Counted from the stretch's first letter, positions 31,901-39,805 are shown. The stretch: 43,372 nt of DNA from CAYTXJ01 sp965613025 (GCA_965613025.1 CBFDUE010000012.1:1-43372); one strand, 5' to 3'. Made by a program: numbers and translations. Notes: generated from the letters alone by a model not told the origin.

Positions 31901-32544
31901 AGGGCCTTATTGGCCTGCCTCTTTAATGAGAGCTTTTGCCTCTTAACCTCCCTTAAAAGGTCTTCCACCCTTTCCAGATTGGCCTCAGTTAGCTGAAGCT
32001 TTCGTTGTGCCTCCTCCACCTGCTTTCTGTAACGGGTGATACCCGCTGCCTCTTCAAGCATCTTACGGGTATCCTCTGGTCTCTGCTCCAAGATTGAGCC
32101 TATCTCACCCTGTGCAATAATGGAATAGGCCCTGTTTCCAAGACCGGTGTCCATAAATATATTTTGTATATCCTTAAGCCTGCAGCGAAGGTTGTTTATC
32201 AGATATTCACTCTCTCCAGAGCGATATATCCTCCTTGTAATGCAAAGCTCCGAATAGTCCTTAAAGGGCTCTGGAAAATCACCATCACCTTCAATCAGAA
32301 TGGATACCTCTGCCATTCCCAGAGGCTTAAATTCGTTCGTTCCATTAAATATCACATCTTCCATACTCTTTGCTCTCAATTGCTTGGTGCTCTGCTCTCC
32401 CAGCACCCAGCGAATGGCATCCACAATATTACTCTTTCCAGATCCATTAGGACCTACCACCGCACTTATACCCGGAGTAAAAGCCAGTTCAACCTTCTCC
32501 ATGAACGACTTAAAGCCCATTATTGTAAGCCTCTTGATCTTCAT
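28951..32544 (-). CDS. smc: Chromosome partition protein SMC
   Basis: 1197 residues, full length. N-terminal ATPase half with Walker A 'VVGPNGSGKSNIVDAIRWVLGEQ' (in part) and 'MEDVIFNGT'. A long coiled coil leads to the hinge (about 515-640, 'GVVAEVIQVEEGYEQAVE' and 'GSRGRGSFILLD'), then a return coil. The C-terminal half has signature 'LLSGGEKALVALALLF' and Walker B 'PFCILDEVDAPLDESN'. It condenses and segregates chromosomes with ScpA/ScpB, which are not here. It starts the smc-ftsY-thioesterase operon. Confidence 0.97.
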   Translation of the reverse strand: MKIKRLTIMGFKSFMEKVELAFTPGISAVVGPNGSGKSNIVDAIRWVLGEQSTKQLRAKSMEDVIFNGTNEFKPLGMAEVSILIEGDGDFPEPFKDYSELCITRRIYRSGESEYLINNLRCRLKDIQNIFMDTGLGNRAYSIIAQGEIGSILEQRPEDTRKMLEEAAGITRYRKQVEEAQRKLQLTEANLERVEDLLREVKRQKLSLKRQANKALRFKKITEEIRDLEIKLNSNLYHELKVLLKERATKRSSLKEQEILVSSRYSTLEAELQSLQFKRDEQERMLQSLRGEYGYEKERMRQKEKELEQIEGNIERYRELISRLRQEKTSLKDRIGELKEEREKIEEELRSIKRDIQSIRVRIDGIGKEFEDQEINLRKIKELYEKASKDIRDREGLILSLNKDREYLSLRLKEIDDSLEELKKEKEGFSKKRDILKDTLRGQKNAYEELKQRLDEVEKILRAKTEEKERLIKERDEIEKEIKMIDADMNVCRARIMTLKSIIDNFEGFQKGVRNVMRSEELKSLRDGHIKGVVAEVIQVEEGYEQAVESFLGERLQYIIVDSRDTAKEALEFLRKGSRGRGSFILLDEGDMSRAPEDPIQNGLRPLKEHVKTPSHFNRVIERLLSNTVIVKDLDEALSLWEKNGKDKNFVTIDGDLITKDGVISGGRMPKSSQGILLRRREMRTLEDRVKELTDKRKRLEQNRIKLDSKIKDNREDIERYEDRKDQIREEMRKIDRRLFSISNEMEKIHNLQERISSEISRKKLEIDSLKTKLSEKDAEIERCMAHKDEEYKVLDEKRSMLDMAEEGYKRVKREMDRAQMELKLRIEKERGLKRERDRILRFLEDSMERVDEIDSEIIETEESIREAAQRKDELESEIELSSFRVRKKESELRELESKRNEILSQIRERENRLRELRSQIEEIRERLHKSELEESELSLKMENLCSNVQELYGVDLRAVYEKYLDSEFSETALRETIQLKRQERDRLGEVNLSALKDYEEVKKRYDFIQSQREDLIDSIEKLKQAIRKINRVSLERFMDTFKRVDLKMREIFPILFDGGHAALRLTQEDDPLHSGVIVEVRPPGKRLSHMGLLSGGEKALVALALLFSLYLIKPTPFCILDEVDAPLDESNIERFNRLLKEIKRHSQVLLVTHNRRSMELVDRLYGVAMEKKGVSKIVSVNLQRFRGDTGVSDVEAV

Positions 32545-32645
32545 GGAATCGCTTTTAACAGATTTTTAAAGAGATGTAAAGCAAAATACAATATAATGTG
32601 TTTCAAAAATTAAAATCTCAATATATGGTAAACTTTAAAATACTG

Positions 32646-32675
32646 TTGAAATTTTTATAAATAACAGATTATAGA
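32646..32675 (+). promoter_or_regulatory. Probable promoter for the LysM/radical SAM pair
   Basis: TTGAAA at 32646-32651, an 18-base spacer and TATAGA at 32670-32675, followed 8 bases later by the ATG at 32684. The very short leader would leave almost no room for a ribosome site, and none is clear. Confidence 0.45.
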
Positions 32676-32683
32676 GCATTCAT

Positions 32684-34321
32684 ATGAAGTTTAATCTATT
32701 ATACCTCGTATTCCTCAATCTTATTTTCATATCTCTGTGTCTCATCCCAGAGAATTCATCTTCATTTAAGATATCAAGGCCTCCTTCTTATCATATCTAT
32801 TTAAAGAAAGAAGGAAAAGGTGAAAAGCTTAGGTATAGATGGGGGAAGAAGATAATAGATGCCTTTTTATATAGGGTAAAAAAAGGGGATTATCTTTGGA
32901 AGATCATAAAGAGAAGTGGTTCATTGAAAAATATGGGGTATAGAGAATTCATAGAGGCATTTAAGGTCCTGAATCCACAGATAGAGAATCCCTCTCTGAT
33001 ATATCCAGATCAGACCCTCTTTATTCCCATAAATATATCAAAGATAAAACGAGAGACGGGAAAAGAATTTGAGCGGAAGGAAAGTCAGTATAGGCTGTAT
33101 AGGGTAAAGAGGGGAGATAGCATCTATAAGATATTGAGATATCAGTGTGGGATAGATAAAAGAGAAATCCATAGATATTTTGCGGAAATTAAGAGATTAA
33201 ATCCACAGATTGAGGATCTAAACAGAATAAGAATCGGGCAGCTAATAAAGATACCCATTCTTAGCGTCTATAAACGTCTTAAAGAGAAAAGGGTTAATAG
33301 GAGGCTTTTAAAGAGACTTATGAGTATCTTTTCAGGCACAGATATAGAGATTATCAGTGATGGAGAGTATTTCATCTCCACTGGGAAGGAGCAGGATATA
33401 AGGATTAAGGCAAGACGCTATCCCATGCTAATTTCAGGGAAAAAGAGAATTCTATTGGATTTAAGTGGGGATTTCCCCAAAAATCTAAAGGAATTTATTG
33501 AATCAAGGTGGAAAAATTATGCCATAGTTAATATATCCTCAGAAGACATATCAGATGCACTTATTGCCATATTTAGAGCCATGGGATATGAAAAGATATA
33601 TAGGGAATCCCATACTATCCCCCTTTCAGATGGAATTGGAGCCCTCTTTAAGGCAGATCTGATAGTCAGTTCAGAGAGGGATATGGGAGTTAATTATATT
33701 ATCATGGTAAAAGCCTCTCCCTTGAAAGTTCCGTTATATCTTAGGGAATACCTGAAAGGCGAAGGCATAGAGATTCTTCCACTTAAAAGAGGAGAAAGGG
33801 AAGAATCTCAAGTATTAGAACTAAGGGAAGAAAACATATCCTTAGAAAGGGATATTAAAAGATACCTTAAGCTTATCTTTAATTTGGCAAGTATTAAATA
33901 CCAGGAAGAAAGAGATGTAGAACTTCATGTTTCACACTCTGATATGCAATTTGAGATGAAGACCTCATTCTTTATAGAGAGAGGTGGAAAGAAAATTGTT
34001 ATTGTAAGAGATAGAATTCCTTCTCCCATAATGGATCTGATTGATAAAAAAGATCTTCATATCCTTTCATTTAAAGAGATGGAAGGAGACTATTTTCATA
34101 TTAATTCCCTATTTGAGATCTTAGGTATAAGATATTCAAAAGGAAGACATATCTTTTGGGTTATGGATGGAAAAGGGAGATACGATCTGGGATTCATTGT
34201 AAAAGGTATCTCTTTTAGGGGAAGAAAGGGTAGATGGAATCTTATAACTTCTTTAAGAATCCCTATGGAGATAGTTTCAGTTATAAATAAAGCGGGATAT
34301 AGACTGATACAGATTGATTAG
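32684..34321 (+). CDS. Exported protein with two LysM domains and unknown C-terminal region
   Basis: 545 residues: a hydrophobic signal segment (about 3-20), then LysM 1 (63-115, 'YRVKKGDYLWKIIKRSGS' with 'LNPQIENPSLIYPDQTLFIP') and LysM 2 (139-192, 'YRVKRGDSIYKILRYQCG'). About 350 residues without a recognised domain follow; parts such as 'KRILLDLSGDFPKNLKEFI' and 'YDLGFIVKGISFRGRKGRW' look alpha/beta and beta-rich. LysM binds glycan strands, so it should reside in the envelope. The gene ends 5 bases before the radical SAM gene, so they share an operon. Whether it is the enzyme's substrate or partner is unknown. Confidence 0.82.
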   Translation: MKFNLLYLVFLNLIFISLCLIPENSSSFKISRPPSYHIYLKKEGKGEKLRYRWGKKIIDAFLYRVKKGDYLWKIIKRSGSLKNMGYREFIEAFKVLNPQIENPSLIYPDQTLFIPINISKIKRETGKEFERKESQYRLYRVKRGDSIYKILRYQCGIDKREIHRYFAEIKRLNPQIEDLNRIRIGQLIKIPILSVYKRLKEKRVNRRLLKRLMSIFSGTDIEIISDGEYFISTGKEQDIRIKARRYPMLISGKKRILLDLSGDFPKNLKEFIESRWKNYAIVNISSEDISDALIAIFRAMGYEKIYRESHTIPLSDGIGALFKADLIVSSERDMGVNYIIMVKASPLKVPLYLREYLKGEGIEILPLKRGEREESQVLELREENISLERDIKRYLKLIFNLASIKYQEERDVELHVSHSDMQFEMKTSFFIERGGKKIVIVRDRIPSPIMDLIDKKDLHILSFKEMEGDYFHINSLFEILGIRYSKGRHIFWVMDGKGRYDLGFIVKGISFRGRKGRWNLITSLRIPMEIVSVINKAGYRLIQID

Positions 34322-34326
34322 ATTCA

Positions 34327-36174
34327 ATGAAAAAGACATTCAATATTTCTCTTATCTCTATGCCATGGCCACTCTTTAATAGGCCATCAATTCAGCTTGC
34401 CACTTTAAGATCCTATATTCAAAACAATCTAAATAATATCAGAGTCTATTCTTTCCATCTCTATTTAGACATAGCATATAGACTTGGCTACAGGATATAC
34501 CATGCCATTTCAGAGAGGATGTGGTTATCAGAGCTCATATATGCTTCGCTACTCTTTCCAGAAAGAAAGGAGTCCTTAAAAAGACTGTATAAAAGGCTTG
34601 TAAGGAGGGATCCAGAGCTTAAGAACCTCAATTTTGAAATCTTAGTAGACAGAATAAAGGGGATTAATGAGCAGATATTATCTGGGATTGATTGGAAGAG
34701 ATTTAATCTTGTAGGTCTTTCTTTATGCTTTTCTCAGCTTACAAGCTCATTATTTGCCATAAGAGTAATAAAGGAGAAAAACCCTTTGATAAAGGTGGTC
34801 ATAGGGGGGTCGCAGTGTGCCGGGGATATGGGAAGATCACTCCTTAGTGCATTTCCTGAAATTGATTATTGTATAAGCGGGGAAGGAGAACTTCCCCTAT
34901 CTTACCTTATAGAGGCCCTGATAGATGGAAAAAGACCCCATGATATACCTGGCCTCTATTTTAGAGAAGATGGAAAGATATATGGAGATGGAAGAGGTAT
35001 TCAGGTAGAAAATCTTGATGAGTTACCTATTCCTGATTTTTCACCATACCTGGAATTTTTGAAAAATCATATAGATAGATCTAAGAGATTTATACCCAGA
35101 TTCCCCATTGAAATCTCAAGAGGGTGTTGGTGGAATAGAGGGGGTAAGGGATGCAGGTTCTGTAATCTGAATCTTCAGTGGCATGGATATAGGCATAAAT
35201 CCTCCAGAAGGATTCAAAAGGAGATTAAAGGAATAACAGAAAAGTATCATACCCTTTCCATCTCATTTATGGATAATGTAATACCTGTTTCCATATTAAA
35301 AGAGGCCCTAAAAGGGCTATCTTTTTTAAAGACAGATCTCAATCTGTTTGGTGAACTAAGGGCACCGATTAAACTTGAAGACCTTATGGAGCTATGGAGG
35401 TCGGGGCTTAAGAGGATCCAGGTGGGTATTGAGGCACTCAGCTCATCACTCCTTAAAAAGATTAACAAGGGGGTAAAACTCATAGAAAATATCCAGGTTA
35501 TGAAATACTGTGAAGCTCATGGGACACCACAGCTTGAGGCCAATCTCATAATGGAATTTCCCTTAAGTGACAGGAAGGAGGTTAATGAGACACTTAAGAC
35601 AATAGAATCTGTATATATATTTAGGCCAATTAAGGCCATACCTTTTTGGCTTGGATATGATAGCCCTATTCATAGGGACTATAAGAGATTTGGATTAAAA
35701 GGTACATATAACCATCCATACTATAGCTATATATTTCCAAAGGATATACTTAAGAAGCTCCAACTCATTGTCCAGAGCTATAGAGGGAATTTGCGGTATC
35801 AGAAAGAGATATGGAAGCCTGTAAAAGAAAAGGTAAGATGGTGGGAAGAGACATACTGGAAGTTAAAAAAGAGAGCAGGCTCTGAGCCCCTTTTATCATA
35901 TATGGACGGAGGAGAATTCTTGATTATTAAACAGCTGGACCCCGAAGGGAATGATATGAGCCATAGGCTCAGAGGGGATTCCAGAAAGATCTATCTCTTT
36001 TGTGAAGAGATAAGAGATGTGGATGAAATATCAGATAGATTTTTACATATACCCAGAGAGCAGATCTTAAGATTTCTAAATATGATGGTTCAAAAGAGGC
36101 TCATGTTTAAAGAAGAAGATATGTTTTTGAGCCTTGCTATCCCAAAAGACGGTTGGAAAATAAAACTAAAATAA
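34327..36174 (+). CDS. B12-binding radical SAM protein, RiPP-maturation (rSAM_ocin_1) type
   Basis: 615 residues. The N-terminal 'ISLISMPWPLFNRPSIQL' and the cobalamin-type domain (about 125-235, 'VVIGGSQCAGDMG', 'DYCISGEGELPL') come first. The radical SAM core has Cys267, Cys276 and Cys279 ('SRGCWWNRGGKGCRFCNL', CX8CX2C), then 'GYRHKSSRRI' and 'RIQVGIEALSSSLLKKINKG'. The C-terminal 'YLFCEEIRDVDEISDRF' and 'MFKEEDMFLSLAIP' stretch matches the C-terminal part of bacteriocin-maturation radical SAM proteins. Known relatives modify ribosomal peptides, but no precursor peptide is visible near it. It pairs with the LysM protein. Confidence 0.85.
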   Translation: MKKTFNISLISMPWPLFNRPSIQLATLRSYIQNNLNNIRVYSFHLYLDIAYRLGYRIYHAISERMWLSELIYASLLFPERKESLKRLYKRLVRRDPELKNLNFEILVDRIKGINEQILSGIDWKRFNLVGLSLCFSQLTSSLFAIRVIKEKNPLIKVVIGGSQCAGDMGRSLLSAFPEIDYCISGEGELPLSYLIEALIDGKRPHDIPGLYFREDGKIYGDGRGIQVENLDELPIPDFSPYLEFLKNHIDRSKRFIPRFPIEISRGCWWNRGGKGCRFCNLNLQWHGYRHKSSRRIQKEIKGITEKYHTLSISFMDNVIPVSILKEALKGLSFLKTDLNLFGELRAPIKLEDLMELWRSGLKRIQVGIEALSSSLLKKINKGVKLIENIQVMKYCEAHGTPQLEANLIMEFPLSDRKEVNETLKTIESVYIFRPIKAIPFWLGYDSPIHRDYKRFGLKGTYNHPYYSYIFPKDILKKLQLIVQSYRGNLRYQKEIWKPVKEKVRWWEETYWKLKKRAGSEPLLSYMDGGEFLIIKQLDPEGNDMSHRLRGDSRKIYLFCEEIRDVDEISDRFLHIPREQILRFLNMMVQKRLMFKEEDMFLSLAIPKDGWKIKLK

Positions 36175-36202
36175 CATAAAATTCCATATACCTATTTTCT
36201 TT

Positions 36203-36231
36203 TTGACAAGGTGCGTTACTTGTGTTACTTT
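36203..36231 (+). promoter_or_regulatory. Promoter and putative operator of the first toxin-antitoxin pair
   Basis: TTGACA (36203-36208), a 17-base spacer and TACTTT (36226-36231). Two direct GTTACTT copies (36215-36221 and 36224-36230) sit between and over the -10, spaced 9 bases apart. That is a typical arrangement for an antitoxin binding its own promoter. Confidence 0.65.
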
Positions 36232-36261
36232 AAATTATAATTACATATTAAGGTAAATGTT

Positions 36262-36489
36262 ATGCCTGCTAAAAATCCCAGAATTAGTGTGATACTTGAA
36301 CCATCAGTTTATCAAAAAGTTCGCCTGTTGGCCCAAAAAGAAGGGGTTTCTTTATCCAGTAAGGCAAGGGATCTTATTATAGAGGCATTGGAGATTCATG
36401 AAGATATCTATCTGACTGATCTTGCAGAGGAAAGGGAGAAATCCTGGAATAGATCATTGTGTCTCTCTCATGAGGAAGTCTGGGCCTGA
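36262..36489 (+). CDS. Antitoxin (ribbon-helix-helix type) of a RelE-like module
   Basis: 75 residues. 'PRISVILEPSVYQKVRLLAQKEGVSLSSKARDLIIEAL' fits a ribbon-helix-helix DNA-binding domain: one beta-strand then two helices with 'SLSS' at the turn. The C-terminal 'EREKSWNRSLCLSHEEVWA' would be the toxin-binding tail. The start has AAGG 9 bases upstream. It is followed 12 bases later by the toxin. It should repress its own promoter through the GTTACTT repeats. Confidence 0.85.
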   Translation: MPAKNPRISVILEPSVYQKVRLLAQKEGVSLSSKARDLIIEALEIHEDIYLTDLAEEREKSWNRSLCLSHEEVWA

Positions 36490-36501
36490 TCTTTTTGAAA
36501 G

Positions 36502-36786
36502 ATGGCCTTCAGGATTCTCTATCATAGAGATGTAAAAAAGATTGATCTTCCTAAGATTGATTCTAAAAACAAGGAAATAATAAAAAGAGCCATTGAAAAT
36601 CGTTTGATTACTCATCCAGAAATATATGGTAAGCCACTAACCAGAACTCTTAAAGGATACTGGAAGCTTAGAGTGGGAGACTATCGCATAGTTTTTAAAA
36701 TTTCTGGTGATGAAATCCATATATTTGGTATTATCCACCGAAAGGAGATATATCAACAGGTCAAAAAGAGGATTAATTTCAGCTAA
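36502..36786 (+). CDS. RelE/ParE family toxin
   Basis: 94 residues. 'FRILYHRDVKKIDLPKID', 'KPLTRTLKGYWKLRVGDYRIVFKI' and 'IFGIIHRKEIYQQV' are characteristic of RelE/ParE-superfamily toxins. RelE members cut mRNA in the ribosome; the Arg in 'YWKLRVGDYRIVF' and the 'HRKEIY' segment are the usual catalytic neighbourhood. The ATG at 36502 follows the antitoxin stop closely. Confidence 0.88.
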   Translation: MAFRILYHRDVKKIDLPKIDSKNKEIIKRAIENRLITHPEIYGKPLTRTLKGYWKLRVGDYRIVFKISGDEIHIFGIIHRKEIYQQVKKRINFS

Positions 36787-36871
36787 TCATATTTTGCCTT
36801 AAATAACATTACTCTAAGCTAAGGTATTAACGACTTTAAAGGCAGAATGTGATAAAAGGGAGGTAAGAGCG

Positions 36872-37042
36872 ATGAAAAAATATACAGACCCCCCCAGTGA
36901 TGAAAGGCTTGAGGCATTGAGGAGAATTCCTAAGGAGGTGCTGGAGAGGCTTTCAAAAAAGGAGATAAGGGCATTTCTCTATGAGGATGAATGGCCAGAT
37001 GAGATGAAGGAAAAGCTCAAAGAATACCTGGAAGATATTTAA
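36872..37042 (+). CDS. Small hypothetical protein, 56 aa, between two toxin-antitoxin pairs
   Basis: 56 residues beginning MKKYTDPPSDERLEAL and ending YLEDI; highly charged, predicted helical, no cysteine. GGGAGG lies 8 bases before the ATG at 36872, and the codon pattern matches its neighbours. It has no obvious partner toxin. It might be an orphan antitoxin or a remnant of a third module; I do not recognise the family. It is too short for a standard open-frame cutoff. Confidence 0.6.
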   Translation: MKKYTDPPSDERLEALRRIPKEVLERLSKKEIRAFLYEDEWPDEMKEKLKEYLEDI

Positions 37043-37129
37043 GCTCATTTAAGTGACAGTAACAAATCCAAAATTACATATTGATTTGATGTATAAAAAA
37101 GTGTATTTTTAATACAGGAGGTAATGGCT

Positions 37130-37351
37130 ATGAAGAGGTTAAACATAACATTACCAGAGGATCTGGCTTTAGCCCTTGATGGTGTTTCCAATAAGAGCAG
37201 ATTTATAGCCCAGGCCTTGAGGGAAAAGTTAGAGAGAGATAGGAAGAAGATGCTTGAAGCACTTCTTATGGAAGGGTATCAGGCCACAAGTGAGGAGGAT
37301 AAAGAACTTAACCAGGAGTGGGAGGAGATCACTTTGGAAGGTTGGAAGTAG
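37130..37351 (+). CDS. MazE-like antitoxin (ribbon-helix-helix)
   Basis: 73 residues from the ATG at 37130, chosen because GGAGG lies 8 bases upstream; the ATG at 37124 is only 2 bases from it. 'KRLNITLPEDLALALDGVSNKSRFIAQALREKL' is a ribbon-helix-helix domain, and the acidic C-terminus 'EEDKELNQEWEEITLEGW' is the toxin-binding tail typical of MazE partners. The stop is directly followed by the mazF start. Confidence 0.88.
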   Translation: MKRLNITLPEDLALALDGVSNKSRFIAQALREKLERDRKKMLEALLMEGYQATSEEDKELNQEWEEITLEGWK

Positions 37352-37702
37352 ATGAATTATCCTCAAAGAGGAGAGATATGGCTTGTAAGCCTTGATCCGG
37401 TAATGGGGCATGAGATAGGAAAGGTTCGTCCAGCACTGGTAGTCTCCAACAACTATAACAATCAGTTTGCCCAGACAGTAACTATTCTGCCCATCACTTC
37501 AAAAGTTACTAAAGTCTATCCTTTTGAGGTCTTTCTTTCAAAGCATGAAAGTGGCCTTCCAAAGGATTCAAAGATAAAGGCCAATCAGGTGAGGACCATA
37601 GACAAAAAGAGACTGATCAAGATAGTGGGAACGATCTCAAAGGAGAGGTTAAAGGAGGTGGAACAGGCCCTTCTCATCCATCTTGGAATAGAGCCAGGAT
37701 AG
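37352..37702 (+). CDS. mazF: MazF endoribonuclease toxin
   Basis: 116 residues. 'PQRGEIWLVSLDPVMGHEIGKVRPALVVSN' (the GEIW and RPALV signatures), 'TVTILPITSKV', 'KDSKIKANQVRTIDKKRL' and 'LKEVEQALLIHLG' identify MazF/PemK. It cleaves mRNA at short specific sequences until neutralised. Intact length and motifs. The ATG follows the antitoxin stop codon without a gap. The region 37703-37817 after it holds nothing recognisable. Confidence 0.95.
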   Translation: MNYPQRGEIWLVSLDPVMGHEIGKVRPALVVSNNYNNQFAQTVTILPITSKVTKVYPFEVFLSKHESGLPKDSKIKANQVRTIDKKRLIKIVGTISKERLKEVEQALLIHLGIEPG

Positions 37703-37817
37703 TCTTTAAATGGCCACACTACTTAGTTTCAATTCCGGCTTCCCATAAGCATGAACTGCCTTATATCCAACTCTGCACAAGTGCTTGTATTGAGGGCTGA
37801 TAGTAATCTTTTATAGA

Positions 37818-38273
37818 TTATTGTCTATTTAGAATTTTGAGGATATCTTCTACCAGCTCTTTAGTAGCGGATAGATAATGGATTCCCTTTATTCCTTCCC
37901 ATGTTTTCAATCCCAAAACAGGCTTTCCAGTTTTTAGTGCAAATCCAATCTCAGAAAGTGTCCCATATCCACCTGAAATGGCAATCAATATGTCTGAGGC
38001 TCTGACAACCAGTATATTTCTTCCTTCCCCAAGCCCAGTGGGTATGGCCACCTTTATATATGGATTTGCATCAGATCTGCTCCTGCCTGGAAGTATTCCA
38101 ATGGTGATTCCTCCTGCCTCCACACACCCTTTGGAAGCTGCCTCCATCACTCCACCAAGCCCCCCACATACCAGAAACCATCCTGCCTCTCCTATCTTGT
38201 AGCCCACCTCCTCTGCTAATTTGAAGGTCTCAGGATCACAGCTTCCAGCTCCAATTATCCCCACATATATCAT
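37818..38273 (-). CDS. TIGR00725/SLOG family protein (LOG-like nucleotide-binding)
   Basis: 151 residues. 'MIYVGIIGAGSCDPET', 'FLVCGGLGGVMEAASKGCVEAGGITIGILPG' and 'ISGGYGTLSEIGFALKTGKPVLGL' fit the SLOG Rossmann fold (TIGR00725 subgroup, related to LOG cytokinin-riboside enzymes and DprA). The GGYGT-like loop that binds phosphate is present. The biochemical role of this subgroup is undefined. It is divergent from the M23 peptidase gene. Confidence 0.87.
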   Translation of the reverse strand: MIYVGIIGAGSCDPETFKLAEEVGYKIGEAGWFLVCGGLGGVMEAASKGCVEAGGITIGILPGRSRSDANPYIKVAIPTGLGEGRNILVVRASDILIAISGGYGTLSEIGFALKTGKPVLGLKTWEGIKGIHYLSATKELVEDILKILNRQ

Positions 38274-38306
38274 GCATTCCCCCTGTAGAGTATCTCTATT
38301 TAAAAG

Positions 38307-38339
38307 AAGTTAAGCTTATCTTAAACATATCTTTAACTT
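38307..38339. promoter_or_regulatory. Inverted repeat in divergent intergenic region (low confidence)
   Basis: AAGTTAA (38307-38313) and TTAACTT (38333-38339) are 19 bases apart in the 164-base gap between the SLOG gene and the peptidase gene. It could be a regulator site; nothing else supports it. Confidence 0.25.
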
Positions 38340-38437
38340 ATAGATCAAGATCTTTCGTTTTTCTAAAAATATGTTGTAATAGCAGAATATAACTGGTATT
38401 AAATTCAACCTAATAGTCTTAAATGGAGTCTGGAACC

Positions 38438-39805
38438 ATGAAGAGGACAAGGTCAATATATCTTATAGTTATTATAGTCTTACTCCTTCTTATACCCATA
38501 ATCTGGATCGGCACCACCATTTTTGAAGGAGAAAGGCCCCAAATAAAGGTATATCCTACTCCTGAATATCTTAGCCAGACCCAGCAGATCAATATTGAAA
38601 TAAGGGATAAGAAACGGGGAATCAGAAGACTCAGGGTGTTTTTAAAGAAAGATACAAGGGAAATTGAAATACTAAATAAGGTTTATGCATTTAAGGGATT
38701 TTTAAATAGAGACGGCGTTCATAAGACAAAAGAAAAGATTATCTTAGATCCTCACCAATTATCCGTGCCCCAGGGAAGACTGGATCTCTATGTAAATGTC
38801 TGGGACTACTCAAGGAGAAGGGGGGGAGATGGGAATCTAAAGGTATTCCATCACAGGATGATATTGGACACCATTCCTCCCCATATAAGATCCATTACAA
38901 GGCTTCACAATATAAGAGAGGGCGGATCGTGTCTTATAATCTATGAAGGTTCAAAAGATATTGAAAAGAGTGGAGTATATGTAAATGACCTATTCTTTCC
39001 TGGATATTATTTAGATCCTGAAGAGGGGACCTTTATGTGTATATTTGCACTTCCCCGATATCTACTTCCAAAAGGAAGACCCAAGATATATCTGTATGCG
39101 AAGGACAAGGCCGGCAATGAGACTAAACGCGGTTTTTATTATCATATTCTGAGGGGAAGATTTTATAGGAGAAAGATAAATATAACCGATGAATTTCTGG
39201 ATAAGGTGCTACCATATTTTTCATTTATATCCTTTAAAGAGCAGGATACCCCAATTGAAAGATTCCTAAAAATAAATAGAGAGGTGCGAAAAGAAAATCA
39301 CCAGACCATACATTCCATATGTAAGAAGACCACAGAGGCAATATTATGGGAAGGACCATGGTTAAGACAGCCCAACTCTGCCACTATGGCAAGATTTGGA
39401 GACCACAGACTCTACTTTTATAAAGGGAAGAAGATAGATGAACAGGTCCATCTGGGGGTAGATCTTGCCTCCATTGCCAACTCTCCAGTGCTTGCAGCAA
39501 ATACAGGCAAGGTCATATATACCGGAAGGCTTGGTATATATGGTGAGACAGTGATTATTGACCATGGAATGGGAATATTTTCATTTTATGGGCATCTAAA
39601 TAGTATCTCAGTAAATAAAGATGATATGGTAAAGAAGGGAGATATTATAGGGCAGAGTGATTCTACAGGGCTTGCAGGTGGGGACCATTTGCATTTTTCA
39701 ATGCTGGTCAATGGATTCTTTGTAAATCCCATTGAGTGGTGGGACCCTCATTGGATAAAAGATAATATAGTGCGGAAGATGGCACTTTTAAAAGAGGAAA
39801 AATGA
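38438..39805 (+). CDS. Membrane-anchored M23 family peptidase
   Basis: 455 residues from the ATG at 38438 (a GGAG lies 9 bases upstream; the ATG at 38423 is the alternative). An N-terminal membrane helix, then about 230 residues of beta-rich, immunoglobulin-like periplasmic sequence ('NIEIRDKKRGIRRLRVFLK', 'ILDTIPPHIRSI'). The C-terminal LytM/M23 domain has the zinc ligands in 'HLGVDLAS' and 'HLHFSMLVNG', plus 'TVIIDHGMGIFSFYGHL'. It should cut peptide cross-links in peptidoglycan. The stop overlaps the next start as ATGA. Confidence 0.92.
   Translation: MKRTRSIYLIVIIVLLLLIPIIWIGTTIFEGERPQIKVYPTPEYLSQTQQINIEIRDKKRGIRRLRVFLKKDTREIEILNKVYAFKGFLNRDGVHKTKEKIILDPHQLSVPQGRLDLYVNVWDYSRRRGGDGNLKVFHHRMILDTIPPHIRSITRLHNIREGGSCLIIYEGSKDIEKSGVYVNDLFFPGYYLDPEEGTFMCIFALPRYLLPKGRPKIYLYAKDKAGNETKRGFYYHILRGRFYRRKINITDEFLDKVLPYFSFISFKEQDTPIERFLKINREVRKENHQTIHSICKKTTEAILWEGPWLRQPNSATMARFGDHRLYFYKGKKIDEQVHLGVDLASIANSPVLAANTGKVIYTGRLGIYGETVIIDHGMGIFSFYGHLNSISVNKDDMVKKGDIIGQSDSTGLAGGDHLHFSMLVNGFFVNPIEWWDPHWIKDNIVRKMALLKEEK

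Noticed and set aside
32545..32683. Specific minus-strand promoter for smc
   Set aside because: Several weak TTGTAT/TAAAAA and TTTACA/TAAAAG combinations fit equally; none is convincing.
37725..37770. GTTTCAATTCC string after mazF resembling the start of some CRISPR repeats
   Set aside because: Only one copy; no spaced repeats and no cas genes in the window.
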